Shown: positions 33,827 to 42,683 of the stretch, in pieces
Numbering within the stretch: position 1 is the first letter of the stretch
Layout: each line of letters begins with the position of its first letter
Assembly (NCBI RefSeq): GCF_004361855.1
Contig: NZ_SNWQ01000003.1
Coordinates: forward strand, 248,001-312,000
Length of the DNA: 64,000 nt
DNA from: Kribbella caucasensis
Lineage (GTDB): Bacteria; Actinomycetota; Actinomycetes; Propionibacteriales; Kribbellaceae
Direction of reading: 5' to 3'
Notes under the pieces: model-generated
The model's input: the letters and a program-made list of their open reading frames with translations, nothing else
Told to the model about the DNA's origin: nothing
The model's database searches: none
Translations under genes and position numbers: made by a program

Positions 33827-35056
33827 GTGGCCTGGTCCGAATGTCTTCTCGACCCTGCAAGCTGCCTCGTATCGGCGGGCACGGACGCCGTCACAGACTC
33901 GTGGTGGAACTCGTTCCTGAGCTGGATGGCGCGCGGCTTGACCGACCTGACGTCGTACGTGTTCCAGGCCTTCAGTCTGAGTACGGCGCCTCGTTTCGAT
34001 CAGCAGTGGTGGCGAGACAACCTCGAGTTGATGGTCGCCATCTCACTGCCACTGCTGGTCGGGGTGTTCGTGCTGCAATGTGTGTCGGCCGCGGTACGGC
34101 GCGAGCCCAGTCGTCTGGGCCATGCGGTCATGGGTGCGCTGCTGGGCACCGCCGGCGTACCGCTTGCTGTTGCGGCCGTGGCCTCATGCGGCCGGGCCGT
34201 CGACGAGATCTCCACCGCGATCCTCGGCAACCAGGCAACCGCGGACGGCCTGAAGCGCATGGTCGACATCAGCGCACTGCTCACCGCGGACACGCTCGGC
34301 GGGTTCGCCCTGACGGCCGTCCTGCTCGCGCTCCTGGCGTCCATCTCGCTGTACTTCGTGATGCTGATCCGCGAGGTCGCGATCGTCGCCTTCGTCGTAT
34401 TCGCGCCCATCGCGATGGCGAGCTGGACGTGGTCGGCGACCAGGCACTGGCTGCGTCGCTGGATCGAGGTCGTGGGTGCGTTGCTGTTCTCCAAGGTTGC
34501 GATGGCGGTCATCTTCACGCTCGGGCTCTCGGCGACCGGCAACACCGACGCGAACGGCGAAGCCAGCATCGGGACGTTCCTGACCGGGATCCTGCTGGTC
34601 GCGATGGCGGCCTTCGCGCCGTTGGCGACGTTCTCGTTCATTCACTGGGCAGGCGATCAAGGCAGTGCGGCGGCCTATTCGTTGAAGCAGGGCACCGCGG
34701 GTCCGTCGGCGTTGCGGGAACGCGTCGAGCAGGCACAGCAGTGGGGTGCGCACCACTTCGGCGGATCCGGCGGCAACGACTCGGGACCGGTCGTCGGTAG
34801 CGACAACGATCCAGAAGACGACAAGGCCACCGACGATTCGTCGGCCGGCACAGGTTGGACACCGGATCAAGGTCAGTCAAGCGGCGGCCCGGACGCAGAC
34901 GCTGCCACCTCGCCGTCCCCTGAGCCGGCAGCGGGCGGCCAAGCCTCGACGGCGATCGCCGTGGCCACCAGTCAGATCTCGGTCGATGGATCCGGCCAGC
35001 CCGGCCAGCAGGCAGACGACACAGGCGACCGGGACAACCAGGGCGGTGGAAGCTGA
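33827..35056 (+). CDS. TrbL/VirB6-like polytopic membrane protein (SCO6881-type)
   Basis: The product is about 409 residues. The GTG at 33827 sits six bases after GAGGAGG; ATG at 33821 is too close to it. At least six helices are visible (ISLPLLVGVFVLQCVSAAV, MGALLGTAGVPLAVAAVASC, FALTAVLLALLASISLYFVM, REVAIVAFVVFAPIAMAS, GALLFSKVAMAVIFTLGLS). A long acidic, Gly/Ser/Asp-rich tail from about residue 300 is probably extracellular or disordered. VirB6/TrbL proteins form the inner-membrane channel of T4SSs. The stop overlaps the next start (TGATG). Confidence 0.82.
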   Translation: MAWSECLLDPASCLVSAGTDAVTDSWWNSFLSWMARGLTDLTSYVFQAFSLSTAPRFDQQWWRDNLELMVAISLPLLVGVFVLQCVSAAVRREPSRLGHAVMGALLGTAGVPLAVAAVASCGRAVDEISTAILGNQATADGLKRMVDISALLTADTLGGFALTAVLLALLASISLYFVMLIREVAIVAFVVFAPIAMASWTWSATRHWLRRWIEVVGALLFSKVAMAVIFTLGLSATGNTDANGEASIGTFLTGILLVAMAAFAPLATFSFIHWAGDQGSAAAYSLKQGTAGPSALRERVEQAQQWGAHHFGGSGGNDSGPVVGSDNDPEDDKATDDSSAGTGWTPDQGQSSGGPDADAATSPSPEPAAGGQASTAIAVATSQISVDGSGQPGQQADDTGDRDNQGGGS

Positions 35057-36492
35057 TGGCGACTCCCAGCACGCTGTCGACACGATTCCCGCGGCCAGAG
35101 CGGAACGCCGTACTCCTCGGTCTTCGACCCCTCCAGGTTGTGCTGCTGCTCATCGCCGTGATCGCCACGACGATCTCGATCGCCGGCCAACTGCCGTCCG
35201 TGGCGAAGCTCGGCGGTCTCACGGTGGCGGCGATCTGCGGTGCCGTCGGGTTCGCCCGAGCCGAGGAGATTCCGATGTACCGCTGGCTCGTCCTTCGAGG
35301 TGCTCATGTTCTGCGGTCGCTGCGCAAGCAGCGATCGTTCCGGGCCCGAGTGACGGACCCGGTGAGCCACGGAACCCTGCAACTGCCCGGCGAGGGCAGC
35401 GCACTGCGAATCTTGACGGCGAGCTCGTCGATTGGTGTTGTCCACGACCCGCGGCGCCGCCGGCTGATTGCAGTCGCCAAGATCGAAGGTCCCGCCCATC
35501 TGCTGCAGAACTCCGATGAGCAGGACCGGCGCGTCACGGAGTACGGACGCTTGATAGCGGGCCTGTGCCAGGGCAACAGGATCGCCCGCGCGCAGATCCT
35601 CGAACGCACGCTGCCCGATCCCGGCGACGAACTGGGGGAGTGGGCGAGGAAACGCAAGGTCGATCCGCGTACGCCGGCCGGCGCGATCTACACCGATCTC
35701 TTGGAGCAGGCCGCGCCGGCTCCGGCGAAGCACGAGACCTTGTTCAGCTTCGCGGTGAACCTCGACGCCGTCTCGCGCGAGATCCGCAAATATGGCGGCG
35801 GCATCGCCGGCGCAACCGCGGTGCTCGAGTCCGAGGCACGGGCCTTCCAGACCTCACTGGCTGCGGCTGGGGTGGCTGGCTGCTGGCTCAGCGCGGCCGA
35901 GCTCGCCATGAGCCTTCGGGTGGCCTTCGACCCGGGCGCGACCCGCACTGTTCCGAGCCCTGACGGTCTCGATGCGGCAGATGCGGGTCCGTTGGCAGTC
36001 GACATCGCGTGGGATCACCTGCGGACGGACTCCTCGTTCCACCGCGTGTACGTTGTCACGGAGTGGCCGCGGATCAGGACCACGCCGTCGTTTCTCAGTC
36101 CGTTGTTGCTGAAGCCCGGGATCCGGCGGACGTTCTCGCTGGTCCTGCAGCCGATCCCGATCGCCAAGGCGTTGCGCGATGCCCGGCGGCACCGGGTCGA
36201 ACGCGTCACGGACCGAGCCACTCGCGCCAAGATCGGTCAGCTGGAGACCGAGGAGGATCGCCAGCACGACGCCGACGTCGCCCAGCGCGAACGGGATCTG
36301 GCAGCCGGCCACGGCGACGTACGGTGGCTCGGCCTCGTCGCGGTCTCCGCCGACACCGAGGAATCCCTCGACGAGGCGTGCATGGAGATCGAGATCGCGG
36401 CCACCCAGGCGCTGCTCGACCTGCGACGCCTGGTCGGCCAACAGCTTGAAGGGTTCATGGCAGCCGCGCTTCCGTTCGGGATCGGACTCTGA
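35056..36492 (+). CDS. SCO6880-family T4SS protein
   Basis: This 478-residue protein has two N-terminal helices (VVLLLIAVIATTISIAGQ; GGLTVAAICGAVGFARAEE) and a large cytoplasmic part (SSIGVVHDPRRRRLIAVAKI, HETLFSFAVNLDAVSREIRK, SFHRVYVVTEWPRIRTTPSF). This is the SCO6880 family, which combines a VirB3-like membrane part with a VirB4 N-terminal-like domain. It works with the separate ATPase that follows; the two genes overlap as TGATG. No Walker motifs, as expected. Confidence 0.85.
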   Translation: MATPSTLSTRFPRPERNAVLLGLRPLQVVLLLIAVIATTISIAGQLPSVAKLGGLTVAAICGAVGFARAEEIPMYRWLVLRGAHVLRSLRKQRSFRARVTDPVSHGTLQLPGEGSALRILTASSSIGVVHDPRRRRLIAVAKIEGPAHLLQNSDEQDRRVTEYGRLIAGLCQGNRIARAQILERTLPDPGDELGEWARKRKVDPRTPAGAIYTDLLEQAAPAPAKHETLFSFAVNLDAVSREIRKYGGGIAGATAVLESEARAFQTSLAAAGVAGCWLSAAELAMSLRVAFDPGATRTVPSPDGLDAADAGPLAVDIAWDHLRTDSSFHRVYVVTEWPRIRTTPSFLSPLLLKPGIRRTFSLVLQPIPIAKALRDARRHRVERVTDRATRAKIGQLETEEDRQHDADVAQRERDLAAGHGDVRWLGLVAVSADTEESLDEACMEIEIAATQALLDLRRLVGQQLEGFMAAALPFGIGL

Positions 36493-37907
36493 TGGCGAGA
36501 CGACAGTCCGGGTACTACGAGCCGGTCGGCGCCGATCGCGAGACCCGGCGCGCCAACCGCAAGGCGTCGTGCGGTGGTCAACCTGCGCCCAAGGAACAAG
36601 CTAACGATCTCGAGGCGAAGGTACCGTACGACGGACGCCGCTTGCGGCTGCTGGTCGACGCTCATCGTGCCACGACCAGGATCCTGCGGGTTGCCTATCC
36701 GTTCCTCGCCGAGGGAGGGCTCGGTGCCAACGGCACCTACATCGGCGCCGACGTGTTCAGCGGTGGGTCGTTCGTCTACGACCCGTGGGTGCTGTACCAA
36801 TCACGCGTCATCACCAACCCGAACGTGCTGCTCGCCGGGGTGATCGGCAGCGGCAAGTCGACAACAGCAAAGGCACTCATCACCCGTTCCATTGCCCTCG
36901 GCCACAAGGCCTACATTCCCTGCGATCCCAAGGGTGAATGGACACCGGTCGCCAACGCGATGGGTGGGGCTGCGATCAAGCTCGGTCCCGGACTGCCGAC
37001 CCGGCTCAACCCGCTCGACGCCGGCCAACGCCCGGCCCTGGTCGACAGCGACGAGTGGGAGCGGATTGTCTGGTCGCGCCGCCGTGCTCTGCTGGGCACC
37101 CTGGCCGAGTCCACACTGGGACGCCCACTCGCCGCGGTAGAGCACACCGCCCTCGACCTCGCGCTGGAGACCGTCTCGAGCCAGGTCGAGTCGCCGACCA
37201 TCCCCGATGTCGTCGTTGCCCTGTTCACCCCCGACCCTGCCTGGGCAGACCGGGCAGGCCTGAAGACCATAAGCCTCAGCACCGACGGACGCGAGGTCGC
37301 CCACGCGATCCGACGCCTGGTGCACGGCGACCTGTCCGGGATGTTCGACGGGCCGTCGACGACCGAGTTCGACCCGATGCTGCCGATTGTCACGCTCGAC
37401 TCGTCGTGGCTGGGAACCGGCGCAAACGACCAGGCGCTGCGCCTCACACTGGCCTGTGCGTCGTCCTGGCTGGAGGCCGCAGTCGCGGATCCCGCGGGCG
37501 GCAACCGGTACATCGTGTACGACGAGGGCTGGCGTGTCATGCGAGACCCGGCGCTGCTCCGCCGGATGCAGGAGCAGTGGAAGCTGTCCCGCGCTTGGGG
37601 AGTCTCCAACATCCTCATCGTCCACCGGCTGTCCGACCTGGCCGCCGTCGGCGACCTCGGATCCGAAGCACGCGGCCTGGCCGAAGGGCTCCTCGCCGAC
37701 TGCTCCACCAGAATCATGCTCCGCCAGGAACCCGATCAACTCGCCCAGACCGCCAGCCTGCTCGGCCTCACCGACGTAGAGATCGCGACCATCGCGAAGC
37801 TCCCGAAAGGCCGAGCACTGTGGCGGCTGCCGAATCGGTCGTTCGTCGTACAGCTGGTCCGCCACGCCCGCGAGGTCGAACTCTTCGATACCGACGCCCG
37901 GATGTGA
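36492..37907 (+). CDS. VirB4-like T4SS ATPase
   Basis: This 471-residue protein has Walker A LLAGVIGSGKSTTAKAL (about residues 116-126), NPLDAGQRPA, Walker B YIVYDEGWRVM (about 340-350) and the following QEQWKLSRAWGVSNILIVHR and TRIMLRQEPDQLAQTASLLG, the C-terminal half of a VirB4/TraC ATPase. It powers the secretion channel at the inner membrane. It is split from the SCO6880-like protein, which supplies the N-terminal half, a common arrangement in actinobacteria. Confidence 0.88.
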   Translation: MARRQSGYYEPVGADRETRRANRKASCGGQPAPKEQANDLEAKVPYDGRRLRLLVDAHRATTRILRVAYPFLAEGGLGANGTYIGADVFSGGSFVYDPWVLYQSRVITNPNVLLAGVIGSGKSTTAKALITRSIALGHKAYIPCDPKGEWTPVANAMGGAAIKLGPGLPTRLNPLDAGQRPALVDSDEWERIVWSRRRALLGTLAESTLGRPLAAVEHTALDLALETVSSQVESPTIPDVVVALFTPDPAWADRAGLKTISLSTDGREVAHAIRRLVHGDLSGMFDGPSTTEFDPMLPIVTLDSSWLGTGANDQALRLTLACASSWLEAAVADPAGGNRYIVYDEGWRVMRDPALLRRMQEQWKLSRAWGVSNILIVHRLSDLAAVGDLGSEARGLAEGLLADCSTRIMLRQEPDQLAQTASLLGLTDVEIATIAKLPKGRALWRLPNRSFVVQLVRHAREVELFDTDARM

Positions 37908-37913
37908 CACGCC

Positions 37914-39665
37914 ATGAATCAGCGACCGCCACGAGACCTGACCGACATGATCTTCATCGCCGGGGGAGTGCTCTTCGCCTGTGCCGGTGTGCTGTACCTG
38001 GCCGGCGGCCTCGCCAGTCAGCTGACCAGGGGGCAATGGGTCGCGTCGCCGTGGATCGATGCGCTGCGGGTTCCGTTGCACCCGGGCGACCCGGCGGTGG
38101 CCTTTGGGCTCAACGCCGCCCAGCTGAGCCCGGCGGCGTACTGGATCGTGCTCGTGCTGCTGATTGCCGCACCGGCTGCAGTTGCCTACCTGGCCCTCAG
38201 GCTGTGGCATGCCAAGCGGGCGACAGCGGCGAATCGCGCCCGCGCGCTTGCGGGCCGTCCGGGATTGGCCACGAAGGCCGATGTCGAGGCCGCGGTCGGA
38301 CGCCGACACGTCGTACGAAGAGGACGCTCGGCCCGACCACAGGCGCCGACCAGGTCCCCGGCCGACGTCGGAACCCTCCTCGGCCACTCCCGTGGCCGGG
38401 AATGCTGGGCCTCCGTCGAGGACTCGATCATCGACGTCGGCCCACCACGATCCGGGAAAGGCCTCCACCAGATCATCGGCGCCATCATCGACGCACCCGG
38501 AGCCGTCGTCACCACCTCCACTCGGCCCGACAACCTCACAGCGACCCTCGAACTGCGCCGGGCAATCGGGCCCGTCGCGGTCTTCGATCCACAAGGACTC
38601 GCCAAAGGAGAAGGGATCCGGTGGTCACCCGTCCGCGGGTGCGAGAACCCCACCACCGCGATGGTGCGTGCCAGCGGACTCGCCGCCGGCGCAGGTTTCA
38701 CCAAAGGCGGCGTCACCGATGGGGCCTTCTGGCACGGCCAAACCGAGATGGCGCTCCGCGGTCTCCTGCACGCCGCCGCCATTGACGACGCCGGAATCGC
38801 CCAGCTTTACCGGTGGGGTCTCGAACCAGCCTCCGCCATCGAAGCGGTCACCATTCTCAACCGCTCCACGATCGCCGCCGAAGGCTGGGGCGACACGCTC
38901 GACGGCATCGTACGCATGGACGGCCGAACCCGCGACGCCATCTGGGCCGGCGTCCGCTCAGCCCTGTCCGCGCTCGCCGACCCCGCCGTACGCAAGGCCT
39001 TCGACCCGCCACCCGGCGAAGAACTTGACCCGGCCACCTTCATCCGAGACCGCGGCACCATCTACCTCCTTGGCACCGGTGCCGGTGCCGGCGCCACATC
39101 CTCCTTCATAGCCGCACTCCTGGAAGACATCACCGAATCAGCCCGCCAAATCGCCGCCCGGAACCCCGGCGGCCGCCTCGAACCTCCACTGGCATTGGTG
39201 CTGGACGAGATCGCCAACCTCTGCGCCGTACCATCCCTGCCATCCCTCATGGCCGACGGCGGTGGAACCGGAATCACCACCCGAGTCGTCATCCAGTCCC
39301 TGGCTCAGGCGAGAGACAAATGGGGCGAACAAGCCGCAGCCGCCATGTGGGACGCCGCCACCCTCCGCCTCATCCTCGGCGGCTCCGCCCAACCCCGCGA
39401 CCTCCAAGACCTCGCCGCCGTCTGCGGCGAACGCGACGAAGAAATCCGCAACTGGACTCGCGGCGCAGACGGCGGCCGCACCATCTCCACCAGCACCCGC
39501 CGAATCCCCATCCTCCCACCCGACGTCATCCGCACCCTCCCCTTCGGCACCGGCATCCTGCTCGCCCGCACCGCCCCACCCATCCTCCTCAAGATGACCG
39601 CCTGGACCGACAGGCCGGACGCCGACGAGATCCGTCGCAGCATCGACCGCGTGGGTAGCCGCTGA
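37914..39665 (+). CDS. VirD4/TraG-type coupling protein
   Basis: This 583-residue protein has two N-terminal helices (MIFIAGGVLFACAGVLYLAG; AAYWIVLVLLIAAPAAVAYL) and the ATPase domain: Walker A IDVGPPRSGKGLHQIIGA (about 175-185), Walker B LALVLDEIANLCAVPSLPSL (about 428) and VVIQSLAQARDKWG. These are the marks of type IV coupling proteins, which bring the relaxase-DNA complex to the channel. Its matching relaxase is probably the MobF protein at 52-56 kb. The stop overlaps the following gene (TGATG). Confidence 0.9.
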   Translation: MNQRPPRDLTDMIFIAGGVLFACAGVLYLAGGLASQLTRGQWVASPWIDALRVPLHPGDPAVAFGLNAAQLSPAAYWIVLVLLIAAPAAVAYLALRLWHAKRATAANRARALAGRPGLATKADVEAAVGRRHVVRRGRSARPQAPTRSPADVGTLLGHSRGRECWASVEDSIIDVGPPRSGKGLHQIIGAIIDAPGAVVTTSTRPDNLTATLELRRAIGPVAVFDPQGLAKGEGIRWSPVRGCENPTTAMVRASGLAAGAGFTKGGVTDGAFWHGQTEMALRGLLHAAAIDDAGIAQLYRWGLEPASAIEAVTILNRSTIAAEGWGDTLDGIVRMDGRTRDAIWAGVRSALSALADPAVRKAFDPPPGEELDPATFIRDRGTIYLLGTGAGAGATSSFIAALLEDITESARQIAARNPGGRLEPPLALVLDEIANLCAVPSLPSLMADGGGTGITTRVVIQSLAQARDKWGEQAAAAMWDAATLRLILGGSAQPRDLQDLAAVCGERDEEIRNWTRGADGGRTISTSTRRIPILPPDVIRTLPFGTGILLARTAPPILLKMTAWTDRPDADEIRRSIDRVGSR

Positions 39666-40042
39666 TGGACCCGAACGACGAACTGGTCAGAGCACTCGCC
39701 CTTGCCGTCGGCACCGATCCGTACGTCGTCTCCTGGCGCGACCTCGACACGACCCGCACCCGCGAAGAACTAGAACGCCTCAGCGAATGGGTCAACTGGG
39801 CCATCCACCGCTACCGCCTCGACCACAAAGTCATCCCTCCCTGCTGGCCCGAACACGGCGCCCTCACCGAAGAACTCTCCGCCCTCCGCACCTTCTGGGA
39901 AGCCTGCTACCAAGAAGACGCCGCCCCCTCCGACCCCCTCGCCTTCCACCGCGACCTAACCCTCGCCCTCCGCCGCCTCCGGGACTGGAGCTCCCTCCTA
40001 GGCTGCACCCGAACTAACCACCGCCCCGAACGAGTCGACTAA
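39665..40042 (+). CDS. DUF4913-like small protein
   Basis: This 125-residue protein is coupled to the coupling-protein gene by a TGATG overlap. LERLSEWVNWAIHRYRLDHK, PPCWPEHGALTEELSALRTF and the Trp-rich tail resemble DUF4913 proteins, which often close actinobacterial T4SS operons. Cys/His spacing suggests no clear metal site. The IS630 element begins 31 bp after the stop, so any downstream operon gene has been cut off. Confidence 0.55.
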   Translation: MDPNDELVRALALAVGTDPYVVSWRDLDTTRTREELERLSEWVNWAIHRYRLDHKVIPPCWPEHGALTEELSALRTFWEACYQEDAAPSDPLAFHRDLTLALRRLRDWSSLLGCTRTNHRPERVD

Positions 40043-40072
40043 GTAGCAGTTGCCGGTCACGGCACATGGCTA

Positions 40073-41256
40073 GTGCCTCGTCAAGCAACGTTGGGTAGGT
40101 AATCGGGTCGGCAGATCTTGGAGTCGATGGCGAAGTGGCGTTTGGGTTGGGCGCGTTTGTTGCGCCAGCGGACGTAGCTGGCGATCGCGTTCTCCTGGGC
40201 GGTGTGGCTGGGGTAGTCGCTGCCGTCGAGGGTGAAGTACCGCAGCGCGGTGAACTCGACCTCGATCCAGTTCAACCAGGATGCGTTGCTCGGGGTGAAC
40301 ACCAGCTCGATGCCGTTGGCCTGGCACCAGGTGGCGACCTCGGTCTTCTTGTGGGGCGAGAAGTTGTCGCACACGATGTACAGCTTGCCGGCCGGGAACC
40401 GGTCCCGGAGCTGCTTGAGGAAGCCGAGGAACTCCTGCCAGCGCTTGCGATCCCGGAACCGGTAGAACATCTGCCCGGTGGCCAGATCCAAGGCGGCGAA
40501 CATGTGCCGGACGCCGCCGGTGCGGTTGAACGTAGCCCGCAGCCGCGCCGGGCGTCCGGTGGGAAACCAGCCTCTGCCGGGGCGGGGCTGGAGGTTCAGC
40601 GGGCCGAACTCGTCGACGCAGATCACCCGCCCATCGCCCGGCGGGTGATCGTACAGATCCAGAACGCGGGCCATCTTCTGGGCGAAGTCCGGATCCTTGC
40701 TGGCCTTCCAGGTCTTGGTCGCCTGCCACCTGATGCCCGCGTCCCGCAGGATCTTGCGGACCGACTCGGCGCTGATGTTGATCTTCTTGCGCTCGGCCAG
40801 GTACTCGACCAGCTTCGACAGGCTCCAGGTCGTGAACGGGCGACCGAGCTCTTGCGGCGGGGTTTTGGCGATCCGGCAGACGGTCTCACGAACCGGGGGG
40901 CCGAACCTCGCCGGACGGCCCCCGCTCCATTTTGGGTCCAGCGCCGCGAACCCCTGCTCGTTGAACGCGTGGATCACCTCCCGCGCGTATTGAGCCGACG
41001 CCGCGAACATCTCCGCAGCCTCCGACGCGCTGCGACCCTGAAACGACGCCAACACGATCCCGGCACGACGAAGCCGCACCCGATCCCGTGCCGTCCGCGT
41101 GATCTTCACCAACCGCTGCGCTTCCGCCGGTTCCAACGAACGCACGAACACCTCAGGCTGTCGAGCCATCACCACCTCCGACAGCAAGCCTTCAGACCTG
41201 CCACCGGACCAGTCAACCCGACACGATTACAACGCCAACGTTTCTTGGAGAGGCAC
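40073..41256 (-). mobile_element. IS630-family element of a second type (1184 bp)
   Basis: Imperfect terminal repeats GTGCCTCGTCAAGCAACGTT (left) and the complement GTGCCTCTCCAAGAAACGTT (right) are flanked by TA at 40071-40072 and 41257-41258. It carries one intact transposase gene. The right-hand TA is also the insertion point of the next element, so the two lie back to back. A diverged end of the same type is found at 23424-23556. Confidence 0.88.
40081..41169 (-). CDS. IS630-family transposase (single frame)
   Basis: From the ATG at 41169 the product is 362 residues. HTH regions RDRVRLRRAGIVLASFQGRS and SASEAAEMFAASAQYAREVI are followed by a winged-helix part with TTWSLSKLVEYLAERKKINI. 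The DDE domain has VICVDEFGPLNLQPRPGRG (Asp), LYIVCDNFSPHKKTEVATW (Asp) and ASWLNWIEVEFTALRYFTL (Glu). All three catalytic residues are present, so the element may be active. Confidence 0.9.
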   Translation of the reverse strand: MARQPEVFVRSLEPAEAQRLVKITRTARDRVRLRRAGIVLASFQGRSASEAAEMFAASAQYAREVIHAFNEQGFAALDPKWSGGRPARFGPPVRETVCRIAKTPPQELGRPFTTWSLSKLVEYLAERKKINISAESVRKILRDAGIRWQATKTWKASKDPDFAQKMARVLDLYDHPPGDGRVICVDEFGPLNLQPRPGRGWFPTGRPARLRATFNRTGGVRHMFAALDLATGQMFYRFRDRKRWQEFLGFLKQLRDRFPAGKLYIVCDNFSPHKKTEVATWCQANGIELVFTPSNASWLNWIEVEFTALRYFTLDGSDYPSHTAQENAIASYVRWRNKRAQPKRHFAIDSKICRPDYLPNVA

Positions 41257-41349
41257 TAGTAGCGTGTCGCTGCTTAGGTCTGGGGTGTCTGGTTGGGAGG
41301 TTAGAGGTCGGCAGATCTTCCTTCCCCTCTGCCAGACAGGACTGTTGTC

Positions 41350-41820
41350 GTGGGCTCGCAGGTGAAGCGTCCGGTCAGGTTGGCTGACACGGATCGTGAA
41401 TGGCTGGTTCGGGTGACCACGACGGGGGTGCATCCGGCCGCGGTGATCAGGCGGGCGCGGGTGCTGCTCGCGCTGGATACCTCGGTGGGTGAGGTCGATT
41501 CGCAGGAGGTGATCGCGGCCCGGGTTGGTGTCTCGACCGAGATGCTGCGGCTGGTCGCTCAGCGGTTCGCTGAGACCGGCGGCGATGTGGACGCCACGAT
41601 CTCGCGCAAGCAGCGGGAGCATCCGCCGGTGCCCTCTCCGGTGACCGGCGAGGTCGAGGCCCGGCTGATCGCGCTGGCGTGCTCGCAGCCACCCAAGGGC
41701 TATACACGGTGGTCGCTGCGGTTGCTGGAAAAGCATGTCGCGCTGGTCGAGGACATTCCGGACCTGGATCACTCCACCATCGGGCGGGTGTTAAAAAAAC
41801 GAGGCTGCGTCCTCATCTGA
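41350..41820 (+). CDS. IS630 transposase, OrfA, copy 2
   Basis: Identical in translation to the OrfA at 23648. The slippery A-run is at 41793-41799 in GTG-TTA-AAA-AAA, and the frame ends 17 bases later. A -1 shift leads into OrfB. Preservation of the same split in both copies supports programmed frameshifting over chance mutation. Confidence 0.85.
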   Translation: MGSQVKRPVRLADTDREWLVRVTTTGVHPAAVIRRARVLLALDTSVGEVDSQEVIAARVGVSTEMLRLVAQRFAETGGDVDATISRKQREHPPVPSPVTGEVEARLIALACSQPPKGYTRWSLRLLEKHVALVEDIPDLDHSTIGRVLKKRGCVLI

Positions 41821-42491
41821 AGAAGTGCTGGACCATCCCGCCCACGGCGAACGCGCAGTTCGCCGCCGCGATGGAAGACGTTCTCGCGGTCTATGCCCGC
41901 CCCCACGACGCTGCCAGGCCGGTGGTGTGCATGGACGAGAAGCCCTACCAGCTCCTCGGCCACGCCCGCGACCCGATCCCCGCCACACCGGGACAGGACC
42001 TGAAGGAAGACAGCGAGTACGTCCGCCGCGGCACCTGCTCGATCTTCTGCTGGGTCGAGCCGCTGGCCGGATGGCGGCGCGTCGACGCCCAACCACAGCG
42101 AACCAGGACCGACTGGGCCCACCAGGTCGAACGGCTCCTGACCCTCGACTACCCCGACGCCGAGAAGGTGGTGCTGGTGATGGACAACCTCAACACCCAC
42201 ACCATCGGATCGCTCTATGAGGCGTTCGATCCGGCCAAGGCGTTCGCGTTGGCGCAGCGACTCGAGATCCACCACACCCCGAAACACGGCTCCTGGCTCA
42301 ACATCGCCGAGATCGAACTCTCCGCACTCACCCGCCAATGCCTGGACCGCCGGCTCGACGACCTCGCAGTACTGAACACCGAACTCGCCGCCTGGCAGCA
42401 AGCCACCAACACCGCCCAACGTCAGGTCGACTGGCAGTTCACCACCCAAGACGCACGCATCAAACTCCGCCACCTATACCCCAACAATTAG
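41796..42491 (+). CDS. IS630 transposase, OrfB, copy 2
   Basis: Identical in translation to the OrfB at 24094. The catalytic residues in [19 protein letters not shown] and LNIAEIELS are all kept. It is reached by -1 frameshifting from OrfA. Confidence 0.88.
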   Translation, partial: KTRLRPHLKKCWTIPPTANAQFAAAMEDVLAVYARPHDAARPVVCMDEKPYQLLGHARDPIPATPGQDLKEDSEYVRRGTCSIFCWVEPLAGWRRVDAQPQRTRTDWAHQVERLLTLDYPDAEKVVLVMDNLNTHTIGSLYEAFDPAKAFALAQRLEIHHTPKHGSWLNIAEIELSALTRQCLDRRLDDLAVLNTELAAWQQATNTAQRQVDWQFTTQDARIKLRHLYPNN

Positions 42492-42683
42492 ACGCGACGG
42501 TCTACTAGCTACGAACTAGCCACCATAACGACGAGTCATCGACTCGGGCCTCCTCGGCTCCCAACACTCCTCCACCTTGGCATCTGCGGGTGATCGCGGC
42601 ATAGTGTCGCGTGGGGGAGCGAACGGCCGCGCTGACGAGCGTGGGTTGGTCGGCGCTCGCAGTATTCGATTGTGGGGGGCCAC

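Larger units (their letters stand above)
41259..42505 (+). mobile_element. IS630-family element, copy 2 (1247 bp)
   Basis: The same element as 23557-24803, with the same inverted repeats and TA flanks (41257-41258 and 42506-42507). Its left end abuts the terminal TA of the 1184-bp element. The other copy abuts the equivalent TA of a diverged relative. It separates the T4SS operon from the candidate defence island. Confidence 0.9.
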
